A stretch of 64,000 bases of DNA. It comes from Streptomyces filipinensis (lineage in GTDB: Bacteria; Actinomycetota; Actinomycetes; Streptomycetales; Streptomycetaceae). The notes under the pieces are model-generated. The model was not told where the DNA came from. It ran no database searches and saw only the letters and a list, made by a program, of their open reading frames with translations. The translations under genes and the position numbers were made by a program. Within the stretch, counting starts at the first letter, position 1, and each line of letters begins with the position of its first letter. The stretch spans positions 13,067 to 77,066 of the forward strand of contig NZ_BMTD01000010.1 of the NCBI RefSeq assembly GCF_014649495.1, in the 5' to 3' direction. This document shows positions 20,701 to 28,298 of the stretch, in pieces.

Positions 20701-21310
20701 CGACCTCCTCGGCCGCGCCGAGAGTCAGCCGCGCCTCCGCGCAGGACTCCACCGCGGTGAGCCGGATCTGCTCGAGTCGGGTGGCCTCGTCGCTGAGCGG
20801 CGGATGGCTGTCGAACTCCGCGTACGGCGAGCCGCGCCACAGCCCCAGGGCCTCGGTGAGCCGGGCCTGCGCGGTGTGCGGATCGCGCTGCTCCAGCAGC
20901 CGCCGTCCGTCGGTGACCAGACGCTCGAAGCGGCAGGCGTCGACATGTTCGGGATCGAGATCGAGGACGTAACCGGGCGTCCGGTGGCGCAGCACCGAAA
21001 GTCGGCCTGATCCCGCCACGGGATGCAGGGCCCGGCGCAGATGGGAGACATGGCTCTGGAGTGTGGCGACGGCCTGACGGGGCGCCGTGTCGCCCCACAG
21101 CTCCTCGACGAGCAGTTCGGTGGGCACCACGCGGCCGATGCGGACGAGCAGCAGGGCGAGCAGGGTCCGCCGGCGTGGCGGGCCGAGCGGCAGATCATGC
21201 CCGTTGTGCCGCGCCGACATGGGCCCCAGAACACTCAATATGAGCTCTGCCTGGTCGGTTTCCGTGGGTAACACGTTTGCGGTCGGAGGTGTGGGCATGG
21301 TGGTCCCCAT
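17726..21310 (-). CDS. pteR: SARP-LAL pathway activator (PteR/PimR type)
   Basis: About 1194 residues, close to PimR. The N-terminus has an OmpR-like winged helix (about 10-95) and a bacterial transcriptional-activation domain (about 105-250), the SARP half. After a low-complexity linker there is an AAA ATPase (Walker A GPPGVGKT near 440, Walker B LVLLLEDLQWAD near 557) and a long helical repeat region, as in LAL and guanylate-cyclase-like regulators. It faces pteE tail to tail and diverges from pteF. A TTA codon at 21269-21271 makes translation likely to depend on the bldA tRNA. A second ATG at 21298 has a nearby GGGGA and could be the true start. It should activate pteF and thereby the polyene genes. 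Confidence 0.94.
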   Translation of the reverse strand: MGTTMPTPPTANVLPTETDQAELILSVLGPMSARHNGHDLPLGPPRRRTLLALLLVRIGRVVPTELLVEELWGDTAPRQAVATLQSHVSHLRRALHPVAGSGRLSVLRHRTPGYVLDLDPEHVDACRFERLVTDGRRLLEQRDPHTAQARLTEALGLWRGSPYAEFDSHPPLSDEATRLEQIRLTAVESCAEARLTLGAAEEVAADLDGEARRHPTRERLVGHLMTALSRLGRQAEALEVYERTRSHLVEEFGVDTAAELRRVRDAILRQEPGASAPAKTLSAAPLESTGASPVLLVRKETGDDGVPQSAGFEGSGDGRTAVTPRGDGRAVATGDADGTVDAVAAVGREGIMGADARPEARTEGPPGGRTDGTGTQAGTDRWRPLPGPEQEPAGGSQKFESGWTAAPSPFTGRSQELDRLTTAAASAVVGHGHVAGVLGPPGVGKTRLLLELAARLESMDTQEKGSRLDVVWSHCFPGEGVPAYWLWTQILRRLSATRPDAFREATEPFGALLAPLMPERSADRTGGPRWASDWSQARFLAHDAVCEVLLTLAGRHPLVLLLEDLQWADTASLDLLRLLSTRCQGHPLGIVLTAREFEAESDATLRRMVSDVLRGPRTETLRLRGLSRQAVGALVEAHAGSGVDPKVVEVLHRRSEGNPYFVMQLLSLVGDARKLHRPDAVDALLAHIPTGVREALHQRFAALPEPVLRVLRLCAVIGAEVDTDLLHRTATHDEPVIVGLESAIRAGLLGEDPHHPGRLHFAHALVQETLVDELPREDRHRLHARVADALCARRRGQVGDEEVERVAHHSWHAKSALRAAEVLPRLLLAAEHAEQSMAYEQVEIWLRRAVHLIGFLPPDDSATVSLEQTLHIQLGQVLATTRGYGHPEAEAALTRGRALSTATHAPEDPSVLWALCAADLVTGRYDASRQFSGLLRDISRQTREPVAALGAAYGEGIVLHVRGMLPQALAELERAVGMADRFADEGHVLARTFQHDPRVSCRSYDTFTHWLLGHRKTARARRRELLSLTEYDSRPSDRSFALYVDGVVAAWEGDTRTALSSSDEGVRVAGEHGLLYWKAMLGVVKGWGLAHAGDQDEGLALVHTSLAELGQSRTYLRHPLHLGLLGQAQHHGGRIEEARTTFQTLLAAVEQRRERVYLHPALPATPLLHELLGHGADDPVRDRGPGRDGPGSGR

Positions 21311-21668
21311 CGTTCTCGCGGATACGGCTGGCTGACGGACGGTTTCGAGCTGGCTGGTCGTACCCCCGTGTCTCCTATGGATCTTGACACAGGGAAAGCG
21401 CCTTCCAGGGCGGAGGCCCGTCGATTGGCAAGAAAGCGGCAGGTGTTCGGCAAGGATTTCGACACCGGGTCCTGAAAACGATGGCGGGCGACGGCAAGGG
21501 GCCACCAGCGGCTCGACCAGCGCCCCGCAAGGTCGGTGGCGCACGATGACGACAACTGGAGTACCCGCTGGTCCCAGGGCCGATGGCGCCCCTGTCGACG
21601 GCCTTCGCGGCCGCTCACCAGCCTCGAATTGATTTCGCCCTCAAGTTTCCTGACAGGGAGCCCCACTC
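21311..21668. promoter_or_regulatory. Divergent pteR-pteF control region
   Basis: 358 bp without a convincing gene. It contains the SARP heptamers at 21426-21454, an imperfect GGAA...TTCC palindrome near 21393-21406, and an AGGGAG ribosome site at 21655-21660 just before pteF. I found no match to the PAS-LuxR (PimM-type) 16-bp palindrome here. Confidence 0.6.
21426..21454 (+). promoter_or_regulatory. SARP operator: three heptamer direct repeats with 4-bp spacers
   Basis: TGGCAAG (21426-21432), CGGCAGG (21437-21443) and CGGCAAG (21448-21454) are spaced exactly 4 bp apart, an 11-bp period. This matches the organisation and CGGCAAG consensus I recall for the PimR operator between pimR and pimM. 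It lies in the pteR-pteF intergenic region about 215 bp upstream of pteF, so PteR binding to activate pteF is the natural reading. The site is seen directly; the function is inferred from the pimaricin system. Confidence 0.8.
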
Positions 21669-22283
21669 TTGCTGAGTCCAGCACCTGCAGCTCCGGCCCT
21701 GTGCATGGCGAGCCTCGATAAAACCCTGACCATCCAGCAGGCGAACCAGGAGTTCTTCCGGCAGTTCAGCGGCTCGTCCGAGGACATATGCGGCCGCAAT
21801 TTCCGTGACGTGGTGCACCCGAGCGTGCAGCAGCCACTGGTGCGCCAATTCTCCAATTTGCTGGAAGGGAAGCACCAGCGATTCGTCACGCCCGTCATTG
21901 CGGTGGGGCCCGGCGAGGAGTCCGCCTTCACCGTTCCCCTCACGGCGGTCGCGGTCCGCGGTGGCCTGCCCGACACGACCGCGATCCTGGTCATGATGCC
22001 CACGGCAGGGGACGCCGAGGGGACACGTGTGGTGACCAAACGCAAGGCGATTTTGTCCGCGATGGACGCGCGCATCCTGGAGGGCATCGCCGCCGGTGTC
22101 TCCACCGTTCCGTTGGCGTCGAGCCTCTACCTCAGCCGGCAGGGCGTCGAGTACCACGTGACCTGCCTGCTGCGGAAGCTGAAGGTGCCCAACCGTGCCG
22201 CGCTGGTCTCCCGCGCCTACTCCATGGGCGTACTCAAGGTCGGCACCTGGCCGCCCGAGATCGTGGACGACTTCGTGAAGTGA
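21669..22283 (+). CDS. pteF: PAS-LuxR polyene pathway activator (PteF/PimM type)
   Basis: N-terminal PAS domain and C-terminal LuxR-type HTH (SLYLSRQGVEYHV, KLKVPNRAALVSRAYSMG), the architecture of PimM, AmphRIV and NysRIV. Starting at ATG 21705 (MASLDKTL) gives 192 residues, the published PimM length, but no ribosome site precedes that ATG. A TTG at 21669 is preceded by AGGGAG at 8 bp spacing and adds 12 residues, so I list the TTG start. The protein directly activates polyene promoters in related clusters. It probably depends on PteR through the upstream heptamers. Confidence 0.93.
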   Translation: MLSPAPAAPALCMASLDKTLTIQQANQEFFRQFSGSSEDICGRNFRDVVHPSVQQPLVRQFSNLLEGKHQRFVTPVIAVGPGEESAFTVPLTAVAVRGGLPDTTAILVMMPTAGDAEGTRVVTKRKAILSAMDARILEGIAAGVSTVPLASSLYLSRQGVEYHVTCLLRKLKVPNRAALVSRAYSMGVLKVGTWPPEIVDDFVK

Positions 22284-22632
22284 GCGGCACGGGGCCCGCA
22301 CCGGGCGCCCGCTCGCGCCGGTGACGGCGGCAGCTTCCCCGCCGACCGGGCGCCGCGCCCTGCCCCCGCTGCCCGTGCAGACGGGTGCCTGAGCACTGCC
22401 CGCACCGGGAGGGCGCCGCACCCCGACGCCCTCTTCCGCATCCCCTCGCCCACCTCCGCACCCCGGGCGACGGAACCTCCGGGCCCCGGCTCCACAGGCC
22501 GGCGTGCCGGGTCCGGAGGCCGGTGACCGCCGCCGAGCGATCTCCCCACGGTCCGTTCCACCCGAGGCCGCGCCGCTCCGGCCGGCCCTCCCTTTTCATC
22601 CCTTCCCTCATCCGAAGCTCAGGAGACACAGC
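22284..22632. other. Intergenic region pteF-pteG, no gene seen
   Basis: 349 bp of very GC-rich sequence. No coding sequence fits codon bias, and I saw no clear palindrome. The last bases contain the pteG ribosome site (AGGAG at 22621-22625). Presumably it carries the pteG promoter. Confidence 0.5.
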
Positions 22633-24276
22633 GTGATCGCACACCAGCCTCTGTCGCGCCGCCGCATGCTCGGCATGGCCGCCTTGGGCGCCGCCGCACT
22701 GGCGGGACAGACCACCATCACCGCGGCGCCCCGGGCGGCCGCCGCCACCGCGACCAGCGGTTCCGGCGGCACGTTCGTCCCCGCGGTCGTGGTCGGCACC
22801 GGTTACGGCGCGGCCGTCTCCGCCCTGCGTCTCGGCGAGGCGGGGGTCACCACCCTGATGCTGGAGATGGGTCAGCTGTGGAACCAGCCCGGTCCGGACG
22901 GCAACGTGTTCTGCGGGATGCTCAAGCCCGACAAGCGCTCCAGCTGGTTCAAGAACCGCACCGAGGCCCCGCTCGGCTCCTTCCTGTGGCTCGACCTCGC
23001 CAACCGGGACATCGATCCCTACGCGGGCGTGCTGGACCGGGTCAACTTCGACCAGATGTCCGTGTACGTGGGACGCGGTGTCGGCGGCGGTTCGCTCGTC
23101 AACGGCGGCATGGCGGTCACGCCCCGGCGCTCGTACTTCGAGGAGGTGCTGCCCCAGGTCGACGCCGACGAGATGTACACCAAGTACTTCCCGCGCGCGA
23201 ACTCCACCCTCCGGGTCAACACCGTCGACAAGAGCTGGTTCGAGCAGACCGACTGGTACACGTTCGCGCGGGTCTCGCGCCAGCAGGCCTCGAACGCGGG
23301 CCTGGGCACCACCTTCGTGCCCAACGTCTACGACTGGGACTACATGCGCCGTGAGGCGGACGGCACGGTGCCCAAGTCCGCACTGGCCGCCGAGGTCATC
23401 TACGGCAACAACCACGGCAAGGTCTCGCTCGACAAGAGCTACCTGGCGGCCGCCCTGGGCACCGGCAAGGTCACCATCGAGACCCTGCACCAGGTCAGGA
23501 CGATTCGTCAGCAGAACGACGGCACATACCTGCTGACCGTCGAGCAGCGGGACGCCGACGGCAAGCTGCTCGCCACCAAGGAGGTCTCCTGTCGTCACCT
23601 CTTCCTCGGCGCCGGCAGCCTCGGTTCGACCGAACTGCTGCTGCGCGCCCGGGAGACCGGTACTCTCCCGAACCTCAGCCCTGAGGTCGGCGGAGGCTGG
23701 GGCCCCAACGGCAACATCATGACCGCCCGGGCCAACCACATGTGGAACCCCACGGGCACCAAGCAGTCGTCGATCCCCGCCCTCGGCATCGACGACTGGG
23801 ACAACCCGAACAGCCCGGTCTTCGCCGAGATCGCGCCCATGCCGGCGGGTGTGGAGACCTGGGTCAGCCTCTACCTGGCCATCACCAAGAACCCGGAGCG
23901 CGGCACCTTCGTCTACGACGCCGCCAAGGACCGGGCCGACCTGCGCTGGACCCGGGACCAGAACGCGCCCGCGGTCGCAGCCGCCAAGTCGCTGTTCGAC
24001 CGCATCAACAAGGCCAACACCACCATCTACCGGTACGACCTCTTCGGCAAGCAGATCAAGGCCTTCGCCGACGACTTCTGCTACCACCCGCTCGGCGGCT
24101 GCGTCCTCGGCAAGGCCACCGACAACTACGGCCGCGTCGCCGGATACAGGAACCTCTACGTGACCGACGGCTCGCTCATCCCCGGCAGCATCGGCGTCAA
24201 CCCGTTCGTGACCATCACGGCGCTGGCGGAGCGCAACGTCGAGCGCATCATCAAGGAGGACGTCGCGAACTCCTGA
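22633..24276 (+). CDS. pteG: Secreted cholesterol oxidase (GMC family), PteG/PimE-like
   Basis: 547 residues from a GTG start with AGGAG 7 bp upstream. A twin-arginine signal peptide (SRRRMLG followed by an Ala-rich helix, cleavage near AAAAT) predicts folded export. The FAD-binding loop is VVGTGYGAA. The class I cholesterol oxidase active-site region has the His in CYHPLGGCV and the Asn in GVNPFVTITA. It oxidises and isomerises 3-beta-hydroxysterols to 4-en-3-ones. Polyene clusters often carry this gene; in pimaricin producers PimE has been proposed to sense sterols and stimulate production. It is not needed for making the macrolide chemistry itself. Confidence 0.95.
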   Translation: MIAHQPLSRRRMLGMAALGAAALAGQTTITAAPRAAAATATSGSGGTFVPAVVVGTGYGAAVSALRLGEAGVTTLMLEMGQLWNQPGPDGNVFCGMLKPDKRSSWFKNRTEAPLGSFLWLDLANRDIDPYAGVLDRVNFDQMSVYVGRGVGGGSLVNGGMAVTPRRSYFEEVLPQVDADEMYTKYFPRANSTLRVNTVDKSWFEQTDWYTFARVSRQQASNAGLGTTFVPNVYDWDYMRREADGTVPKSALAAEVIYGNNHGKVSLDKSYLAAALGTGKVTIETLHQVRTIRQQNDGTYLLTVEQRDADGKLLATKEVSCRHLFLGAGSLGSTELLLRARETGTLPNLSPEVGGGWGPNGNIMTARANHMWNPTGTKQSSIPALGIDDWDNPNSPVFAEIAPMPAGVETWVSLYLAITKNPERGTFVYDAAKDRADLRWTRDQNAPAVAAAKSLFDRINKANTTIYRYDLFGKQIKAFADDFCYHPLGGCVLGKATDNYGRVAGYRNLYVTDGSLIPGSIGVNPFVTITALAERNVERIIKEDVANS

Positions 24277-24364
24277 CGAGCGGTGGGCGGGGCCCGCCCC
24301 ATCTCCTCCCGGCGATGCCCCGCCACGGTGGGTGCTCGCACCCCGACCGAAAAGGAACGATTCC

Positions 24365-25132
24365 GTGCACTCCCCGCTGACCAAGGACAACGGCCTCTGG
24401 ATCCGCAGGTTCCACCCGCGCCCCGACAGCCGGGTCCGGCTGGTCTGCCTGCCCCACGCGGGCGGCTCCGCCAGCTTCTACTTCCCCGTCTCCCGGTCCA
24501 TGCCCGACAGCGTCGACGTGCTGTGCGTGCAGTACCCCGGCCGCCAGGACCGCCGCACCGAACCGCTGCTGGACTCCGTGCCGGCGCTCGCCGACAAGAT
24601 CTACGAGGCCCTCCTGCCCTGGACCGACCAGCCCGTCGCCCTGTTCGGCCACAGCATGGGCGCCTCCCTCGCCTACGAGATCGCCCGACGGCTGGAGCGG
24701 GAGCGGGGCATCACGCCCGCCGCCCTCATCGCCTCCGGCCGCCGGGCCCCGTCCACGCACCGCGACGAGACCGTCCACCTGCGCGACGACGACGGGCTTG
24801 TCGCCGAGATGCGCGGCCTGAGCGGCACCAACCCCCAGCTGCTGGGCGACGAGGAGGTCCTGCGCATGATCCTCCCGGCCATCCGGGCGGACTACCGCGC
24901 AGCCGAAACGTACGTCTGGGAACCCGGGCCGCCCCTGCGCTGCCCGGTGACCTGCCTCGTCGGCGACGACGACCCGAAGGTCACCGTGGCGGAGGCGGAC
25001 GCCTGGTCCGGGCACACCGACGGCCCCTTCACGCTGAAGGTCTTCCCCGGCGGCCACTTCTTCCTGGCCCAGCACCAGACGGAGGTCGTCCGCCTCATGG
25101 CCGCCCAGCTGGCGGTGCCCGAGCGGGCCTGA
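24365..25132 (+). CDS. pteH: Type II thioesterase (PKS editing), PteH-like
   Basis: 255 residues, alpha/beta-hydrolase of the RifR/GrsT group. The nucleophile loop is FGHSMGA (Ser in GHSMG), the acid lies in DDDPKV and the His in PGGHFFL. Such enzymes remove wrong acyl groups from carrier proteins. The GTG start is preceded by AAAGGA at 8 bp spacing; a longer reading from 24332 has no ribosome site. It follows pteG by 88 bp, and is probably the last gene of the filipin cluster in this window. Confidence 0.92.
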   Translation: MHSPLTKDNGLWIRRFHPRPDSRVRLVCLPHAGGSASFYFPVSRSMPDSVDVLCVQYPGRQDRRTEPLLDSVPALADKIYEALLPWTDQPVALFGHSMGASLAYEIARRLERERGITPAALIASGRRAPSTHRDETVHLRDDDGLVAEMRGLSGTNPQLLGDEEVLRMILPAIRADYRAAETYVWEPGPPLRCPVTCLVGDDDPKVTVAEADAWSGHTDGPFTLKVFPGGHFFLAQHQTEVVRLMAAQLAVPERA

Positions 25133-25224
25133 GGACCGGACGCATGCGGGCGGATGCAGGGAGCTCCGCCGCTGGGACGGGGCCGCGCGGGGGTGAGCCG
25201 CGTCGCATCGAGGCGGGCGAGGCT

Positions 25225-25248
25225 TGCTATGCAACGAGTTGCATAGCA
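25225..25248. promoter_or_regulatory. Perfect 24-bp palindromic operator upstream of the PadR gene
   Basis: Two 11-bp arms, TGCTATGCAAC and GTTGCATAGCA, are exact reverse complements around a GA centre. The palindrome ends 11 bp before the PadR start codon. It contains the ATGCAA/TTGCAT core typical of PadR targets, so autorepression is very likely. Confidence 0.8.
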
Positions 25249-25259
25249 GGATCGACGGC

Positions 25260-25832
25260 ATGGCGCTCGAACACGCGATCCTGGTGTCGCTCCTGGAGAA
25301 GCCGGGGTCCGGCTATGAGCTGGCCCGGCGCTTCGAGCGGTCCATCGGCTACTTCTGGACCGCGACGCACCAACAGATCTACCGCGTGCTCAAGCGCATG
25401 GAGAACGACGGATGGATCGACGTCCGGGACGTCCCGCAGCAGGGCCGGCCGGACAAGAAGGAGTACTCCGTCGCCGACCTCGGCCGGGCCGCGCTGTCCT
25501 CCTGGCTGCACGATCCGATCGAGCCGGAGAGCGTCCGCCACGACCTGGCCGTGAAGATCCGGGGCGCCGCGTTCGACGATCCGGCCGCCCTGATCCGCGA
25601 GGTGGAGCGGCACCGGCAGGCACACCGGGACCGGCTGGCGCACTATCTGGCGGGAGAGGCGCGGGACTTCCCGAGGTCCGAGGCGGACGCGACCGGTCCG
25701 CAGGCACCGCCGGACGCGGAGCGGGAGCTGCAGCACGTCGTACTGCGCGGCGGCATCAGGTACGAGCGGATGATGATCGACTGGCTCGACGACGTCCTGG
25801 CCACGCTGGCCCGGTTCGGTCCGGGCCACTGA
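25260..25832 (+). CDS. PadR family transcriptional regulator
   Basis: 190 residues from ATG (MALEHAILVSLLEKPGSGYEL). An N-terminal winged helix with the PadR signature (WTATHQQIYRVLKRMENDGWI) is followed by a C-terminal dimerisation helix region (RHRQAHRDRLAHYL). An upstream in-frame ATG at 25224 would place the operator inside the coding region, so I reject it. The palindrome just upstream suggests autorepression. The next gene, an acyl-CoA dehydrogenase 86 bp downstream on the same strand, is probably co-regulated, a common pairing. Ligand unknown. Confidence 0.9.
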   Translation: MALEHAILVSLLEKPGSGYELARRFERSIGYFWTATHQQIYRVLKRMENDGWIDVRDVPQQGRPDKKEYSVADLGRAALSSWLHDPIEPESVRHDLAVKIRGAAFDDPAALIREVERHRQAHRDRLAHYLAGEARDFPRSEADATGPQAPPDAERELQHVVLRGGIRYERMMIDWLDDVLATLARFGPGH

Positions 25833-25918
25833 TCGCCGCCGTACCGCCCGCAGGTCCCGCCGGTCCAGCCGTCAGAGCCCCCTTCCCACTCGTCCACCAG
25901 CCGAAAGGCGTCCTCACC

Positions 25919-27643
25919 ATGGCCGACCAGCTGCTGTTCAACCCGCGCACCTACGACCCCGCGCACTTCGACCCCGAAACGCGCCGCCTGCTGCGCGCCA
26001 CCGTCGACTGGTTCGAGGAGCGCGGGAAGGGGCGGCTGATCGAGGACTACCGGACCCGCGCGTGGCTCGGTGACTTCCTGGCCTTCGCGGCCAAGGAGAA
26101 CCTGTTCGCCACCTTCCTGACGCCGTCGTCCGCCGTGGGGGAGGGGGAGCCGGACAAGCGGTGGGACACCGCCCGGATCGCCGCGCTCAACGAGATCCTG
26201 GGCTTCTACGGCCTGGACTACTGGTACGCCTGGCAGGTCACGATCCTCGGCCTCGGCCCGGTCTGGCAGAGCGACAACGCCGCCGCCCGCTCCCGCGCCG
26301 CGGAACTCCTCGCCCGGGGAGAGGTGTTCGCGTTCGGCCTGTCCGAGAAGGAGCACGGCGCCGACATCTACTCCACCGACATGCTGCTGGAGCCCGACGG
26401 CGACGGCGGCTTCCGCGCCACCGGATCCAAGTACTACATCGGCAACGGCAACGCGGCCGGACTCGTCTCCGTCTTCGGCCGCCGCAGCGACGTCGAGGGC
26501 CCCGACGGCTACGTGTTCTTCGCCGCCGACAGCCGTCACCCCGCCTACCACCTGGTCAAGAACGTCGTCGACTCCTCCAAGTTCGTCAGCGAGTTCCGCC
26601 TGGAGGACTACCCCGTAGCCGCCGAGGACGTCCTGCACACGGGCCGCGCCGCCTTCGACGCCGCCCTCAACACCGTCAACGTCGGCAAGTTCAACCTGTG
26701 CACCGCCTCGATCGGCATCTGCGAGCACGCGATGTACGAGGCCGTCACCCACGCCCACAACCGCATCCTCTACGGCCGCCCCGTCACCAGCTTCCCGCAC
26801 GTGCGGCGGGAGCTGACCGACGCGTACGTCAGGCTCGTCGGCATGAAGTCGTTCAGCGACCGCGCGGTCGACTACTTCCGCTCCGCCGGCCCCGACGACC
26901 GCCGCTACCTGCTCTTCAACCCGATGACGAAGATGAAGGTGACCACGGAGGGCGAGAAGGTCATCGACCTCATGTGGGACGTCATCGCCGCCAAGGGCTT
27001 CGAGAAGGACAACTACTTCGGCCAGGCGGCCGTGGAGATCCGCGGACTTCCGAAGCTGGAGGGCACCGTCCACGTCAACCTGGCGCTGATCCTGAAGTTC
27101 ATGCGCAGCCATCTCCTCGACGCCGTCGAGTACCCCGCCGTGCCGACCCGCCTCGACGCGGCCGACGACGACTTCCTGTTCCGGCAGGGACCGGCCCGTG
27201 GCCTCGGCTCGGTGCGCTTCCACGACTGGCGGCCCGCCTTCGACGCGTACGCGCACCTGCCCAACGTGACCCGCCTGCGTGAACAGGCCGACGCCCTCTG
27301 CGAGTTCGTCACCACCGCCGCCCCCGACGCGGAGCAGAGCCGCGACCTCGACCTCGTCCTCGCGGTCGGTCAGCTCTTCGCCCTCGTCGTGCACGGACAG
27401 CTCGTCCTGGAGCAGGCCGCCCTGACCGGTCTCGACGAGGACGTGCTCGACGAACTCTTCGCCGTCCTCGTGCGGGACTTCTCCGCGCACGCCGTCGAAC
27501 TGCACGGCAAGGACTCGGCAACCGAGCAGCAGCGGGACTGGGCGCTGGCCTCGATCCGGCGGCCGGTCGTCGACGCGGCACGCACGGAGCGGGTCTGGCA
27601 GCGGGTCGAGGCGCTGTCCGGAGCGTACGAGATGGCTCCGTAG
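25919..27643 (+). CDS. Acyl-CoA dehydrogenase family flavoenzyme
   Basis: 574 residues. The N-terminal all-alpha region is followed by a FAD-binding middle domain (GLSEKEHGADIYSTD; GFRATGSKYYIGNGN) and a C-terminal helical domain with an extension longer than the usual 380-400 residues. The ATG (MADQLLFNPRTYD) follows AAAGG at about 10 bp. It oxidises an acyl-CoA at the alpha-beta bond; the substrate cannot be told from sequence. It is downstream of the PadR gene, probably in one transcript. It could in principle supply an enoyl-CoA for PteB, but this is only a guess from proximity. Confidence 0.88.
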   Translation: MADQLLFNPRTYDPAHFDPETRRLLRATVDWFEERGKGRLIEDYRTRAWLGDFLAFAAKENLFATFLTPSSAVGEGEPDKRWDTARIAALNEILGFYGLDYWYAWQVTILGLGPVWQSDNAAARSRAAELLARGEVFAFGLSEKEHGADIYSTDMLLEPDGDGGFRATGSKYYIGNGNAAGLVSVFGRRSDVEGPDGYVFFAADSRHPAYHLVKNVVDSSKFVSEFRLEDYPVAAEDVLHTGRAAFDAALNTVNVGKFNLCTASIGICEHAMYEAVTHAHNRILYGRPVTSFPHVRRELTDAYVRLVGMKSFSDRAVDYFRSAGPDDRRYLLFNPMTKMKVTTEGEKVIDLMWDVIAAKGFEKDNYFGQAAVEIRGLPKLEGTVHVNLALILKFMRSHLLDAVEYPAVPTRLDAADDDFLFRQGPARGLGSVRFHDWRPAFDAYAHLPNVTRLREQADALCEFVTTAAPDAEQSRDLDLVLAVGQLFALVVHGQLVLEQAALTGLDEDVLDELFAVLVRDFSAHAVELHGKDSATEQQRDWALASIRRPVVDAARTERVWQRVEALSGAYEMAP

Positions 27644-27686
27644 CCGCTCCCGCGCCGCATCGGTGGCCGAGCCGCGTGGGAGCGGC
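27643..27686 (+). terminator. Hairpin terminator after the acyl-CoA dehydrogenase gene
   Basis: GCCGCTCCC (27643-27651) pairs exactly with GGGAGCGGC (27678-27686), and three further pairs including one G-U extend the stem to 12 bp. It overlaps the last base of the stop codon. No T-tract follows, as is common in Streptomyces. Confidence 0.65.
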
Positions 27687-27734
27687 CGCCGCTCGGCACA
27701 CTCGCTGTTGATGAGATGATGACCGGCGACAAAA

Positions 27735-27855
27735 GGCGACGGCGTTCCGAGGAAGCCGGTGTGAATCCGGCACGGTCCCGCCACTGTGACCGGTGAGCCA
27801 CTCCCCGCAGCGGGGCGAGTGGCGCACCGGAAGCCAGGAGACTCACGCGGTCGCC
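27735..27855 (+). promoter_or_regulatory. Cobalamin (adenosylcobalamin) riboswitch
   Basis: The conserved core is present: GCCGGTGTGAATCCGGC, then CGGTCCCGCCACTGTGA, and the B12 box AAGCCAGGAGACT. The closing P1 stem pairs GGCGAC at 27735-27740 with GTCGCC at 27850-27855. It lies directly upstream of the small ferredoxin-like gene and should lower its expression when cobalamin is plentiful. Confidence 0.93.
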
Positions 27856-27879
27856 TCCTTCAGCAGAACCGGGGCGGAT

Positions 27880-27895
27880 CTCCCCGGGAGGGGAG
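27880..27895 (+). promoter_or_regulatory. Shine-Dalgarno-sequestering hairpin (riboswitch expression platform)
   Basis: CTCCCC (27880-27885) pairs with GGGGAG (27890-27895) through a GGGA loop. The right arm is the ribosome site of the gene starting at 27903. A second anti-SD-like CCTCC lies at 27854-27858 at the riboswitch edge. This arrangement predicts translational control. Confidence 0.65.
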
Positions 27896-27902
27896 TGGCG
27901 CC

Positions 27903-28298
27903 GTGCCCGGAAGGCCGACGGCAGGGACATCAGGCAAGCACGAGGCCGGCGGAACGGTGCCGTGCCGGGTCGTCGTGTGCCGGGACTGCTGCTGCGGCAG
28001 CCCCAAGGTGACCGGGGTCGATCACGCGGCGCAGACCGCGCGGCTGCGGGCGGAGGTGCCGGTGCGCGTCTCCGACTGCCTCGATGTGTGTGACCAGGCC
28101 AACGTCATCGTCGTACAGCCGTCCGCCGCGGGCCGGGCCGCCGGGGCGCGGCCGGTGTGGCTCGGGCTCGTCAACGATCAGGACGCCACCGAGGACATCG
28201 TCACCTGGGTGCGCGCCGGTGGTCCGGGGGTGGCGCCCCTGCCGGACATCCTCGACCTGTACGTCTTCACCCCACCGCGGCGCACCGCGGGTTCCTGA
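27903..28298 (+). CDS. [2Fe-2S] thioredoxin-like ferredoxin under cobalamin control
   Basis: 131 residues from GTG, chosen because GGAGGGGAG lies 7 bp upstream; longer in-frame starts would lie inside the riboswitch. The cysteine pattern CRDCCCG followed about 30 residues later by CLDVCD is that of thioredoxin-like [2Fe-2S] ferredoxins. Homologues sit next to cobalamin genes in actinobacteria and may supply electrons for cobalt reduction or a related step; that role is inferred from the riboswitch. No other cobalamin gene is present in the window. The C-terminal region after about residue 75 carries no motif I recognise. Confidence 0.85.
   Translation: MPGRPTAGTSGKHEAGGTVPCRVVVCRDCCCGSPKVTGVDHAAQTARLRAEVPVRVSDCLDVCDQANVIVVQPSAAGRAAGARPVWLGLVNDQDATEDIVTWVRAGGPGVAPLPDILDLYVFTPPRRTAGS

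Noticed and set aside
21311..22632. PAS-LuxR (PimM-type) binding palindrome CTVGGGAWWTCCCBAG in the pteR-pteF and pteF-pteG gaps
   Set aside because: No sequence close to this consensus was seen in these gaps or before pteA5 and pteB; such sites probably lie upstream of the PKS genes outside the window.
25224..25259. Upstream ATG as the PadR start
   Set aside because: It would translate the palindromic operator; the ATG at 25260 gives the normal family N-terminus.
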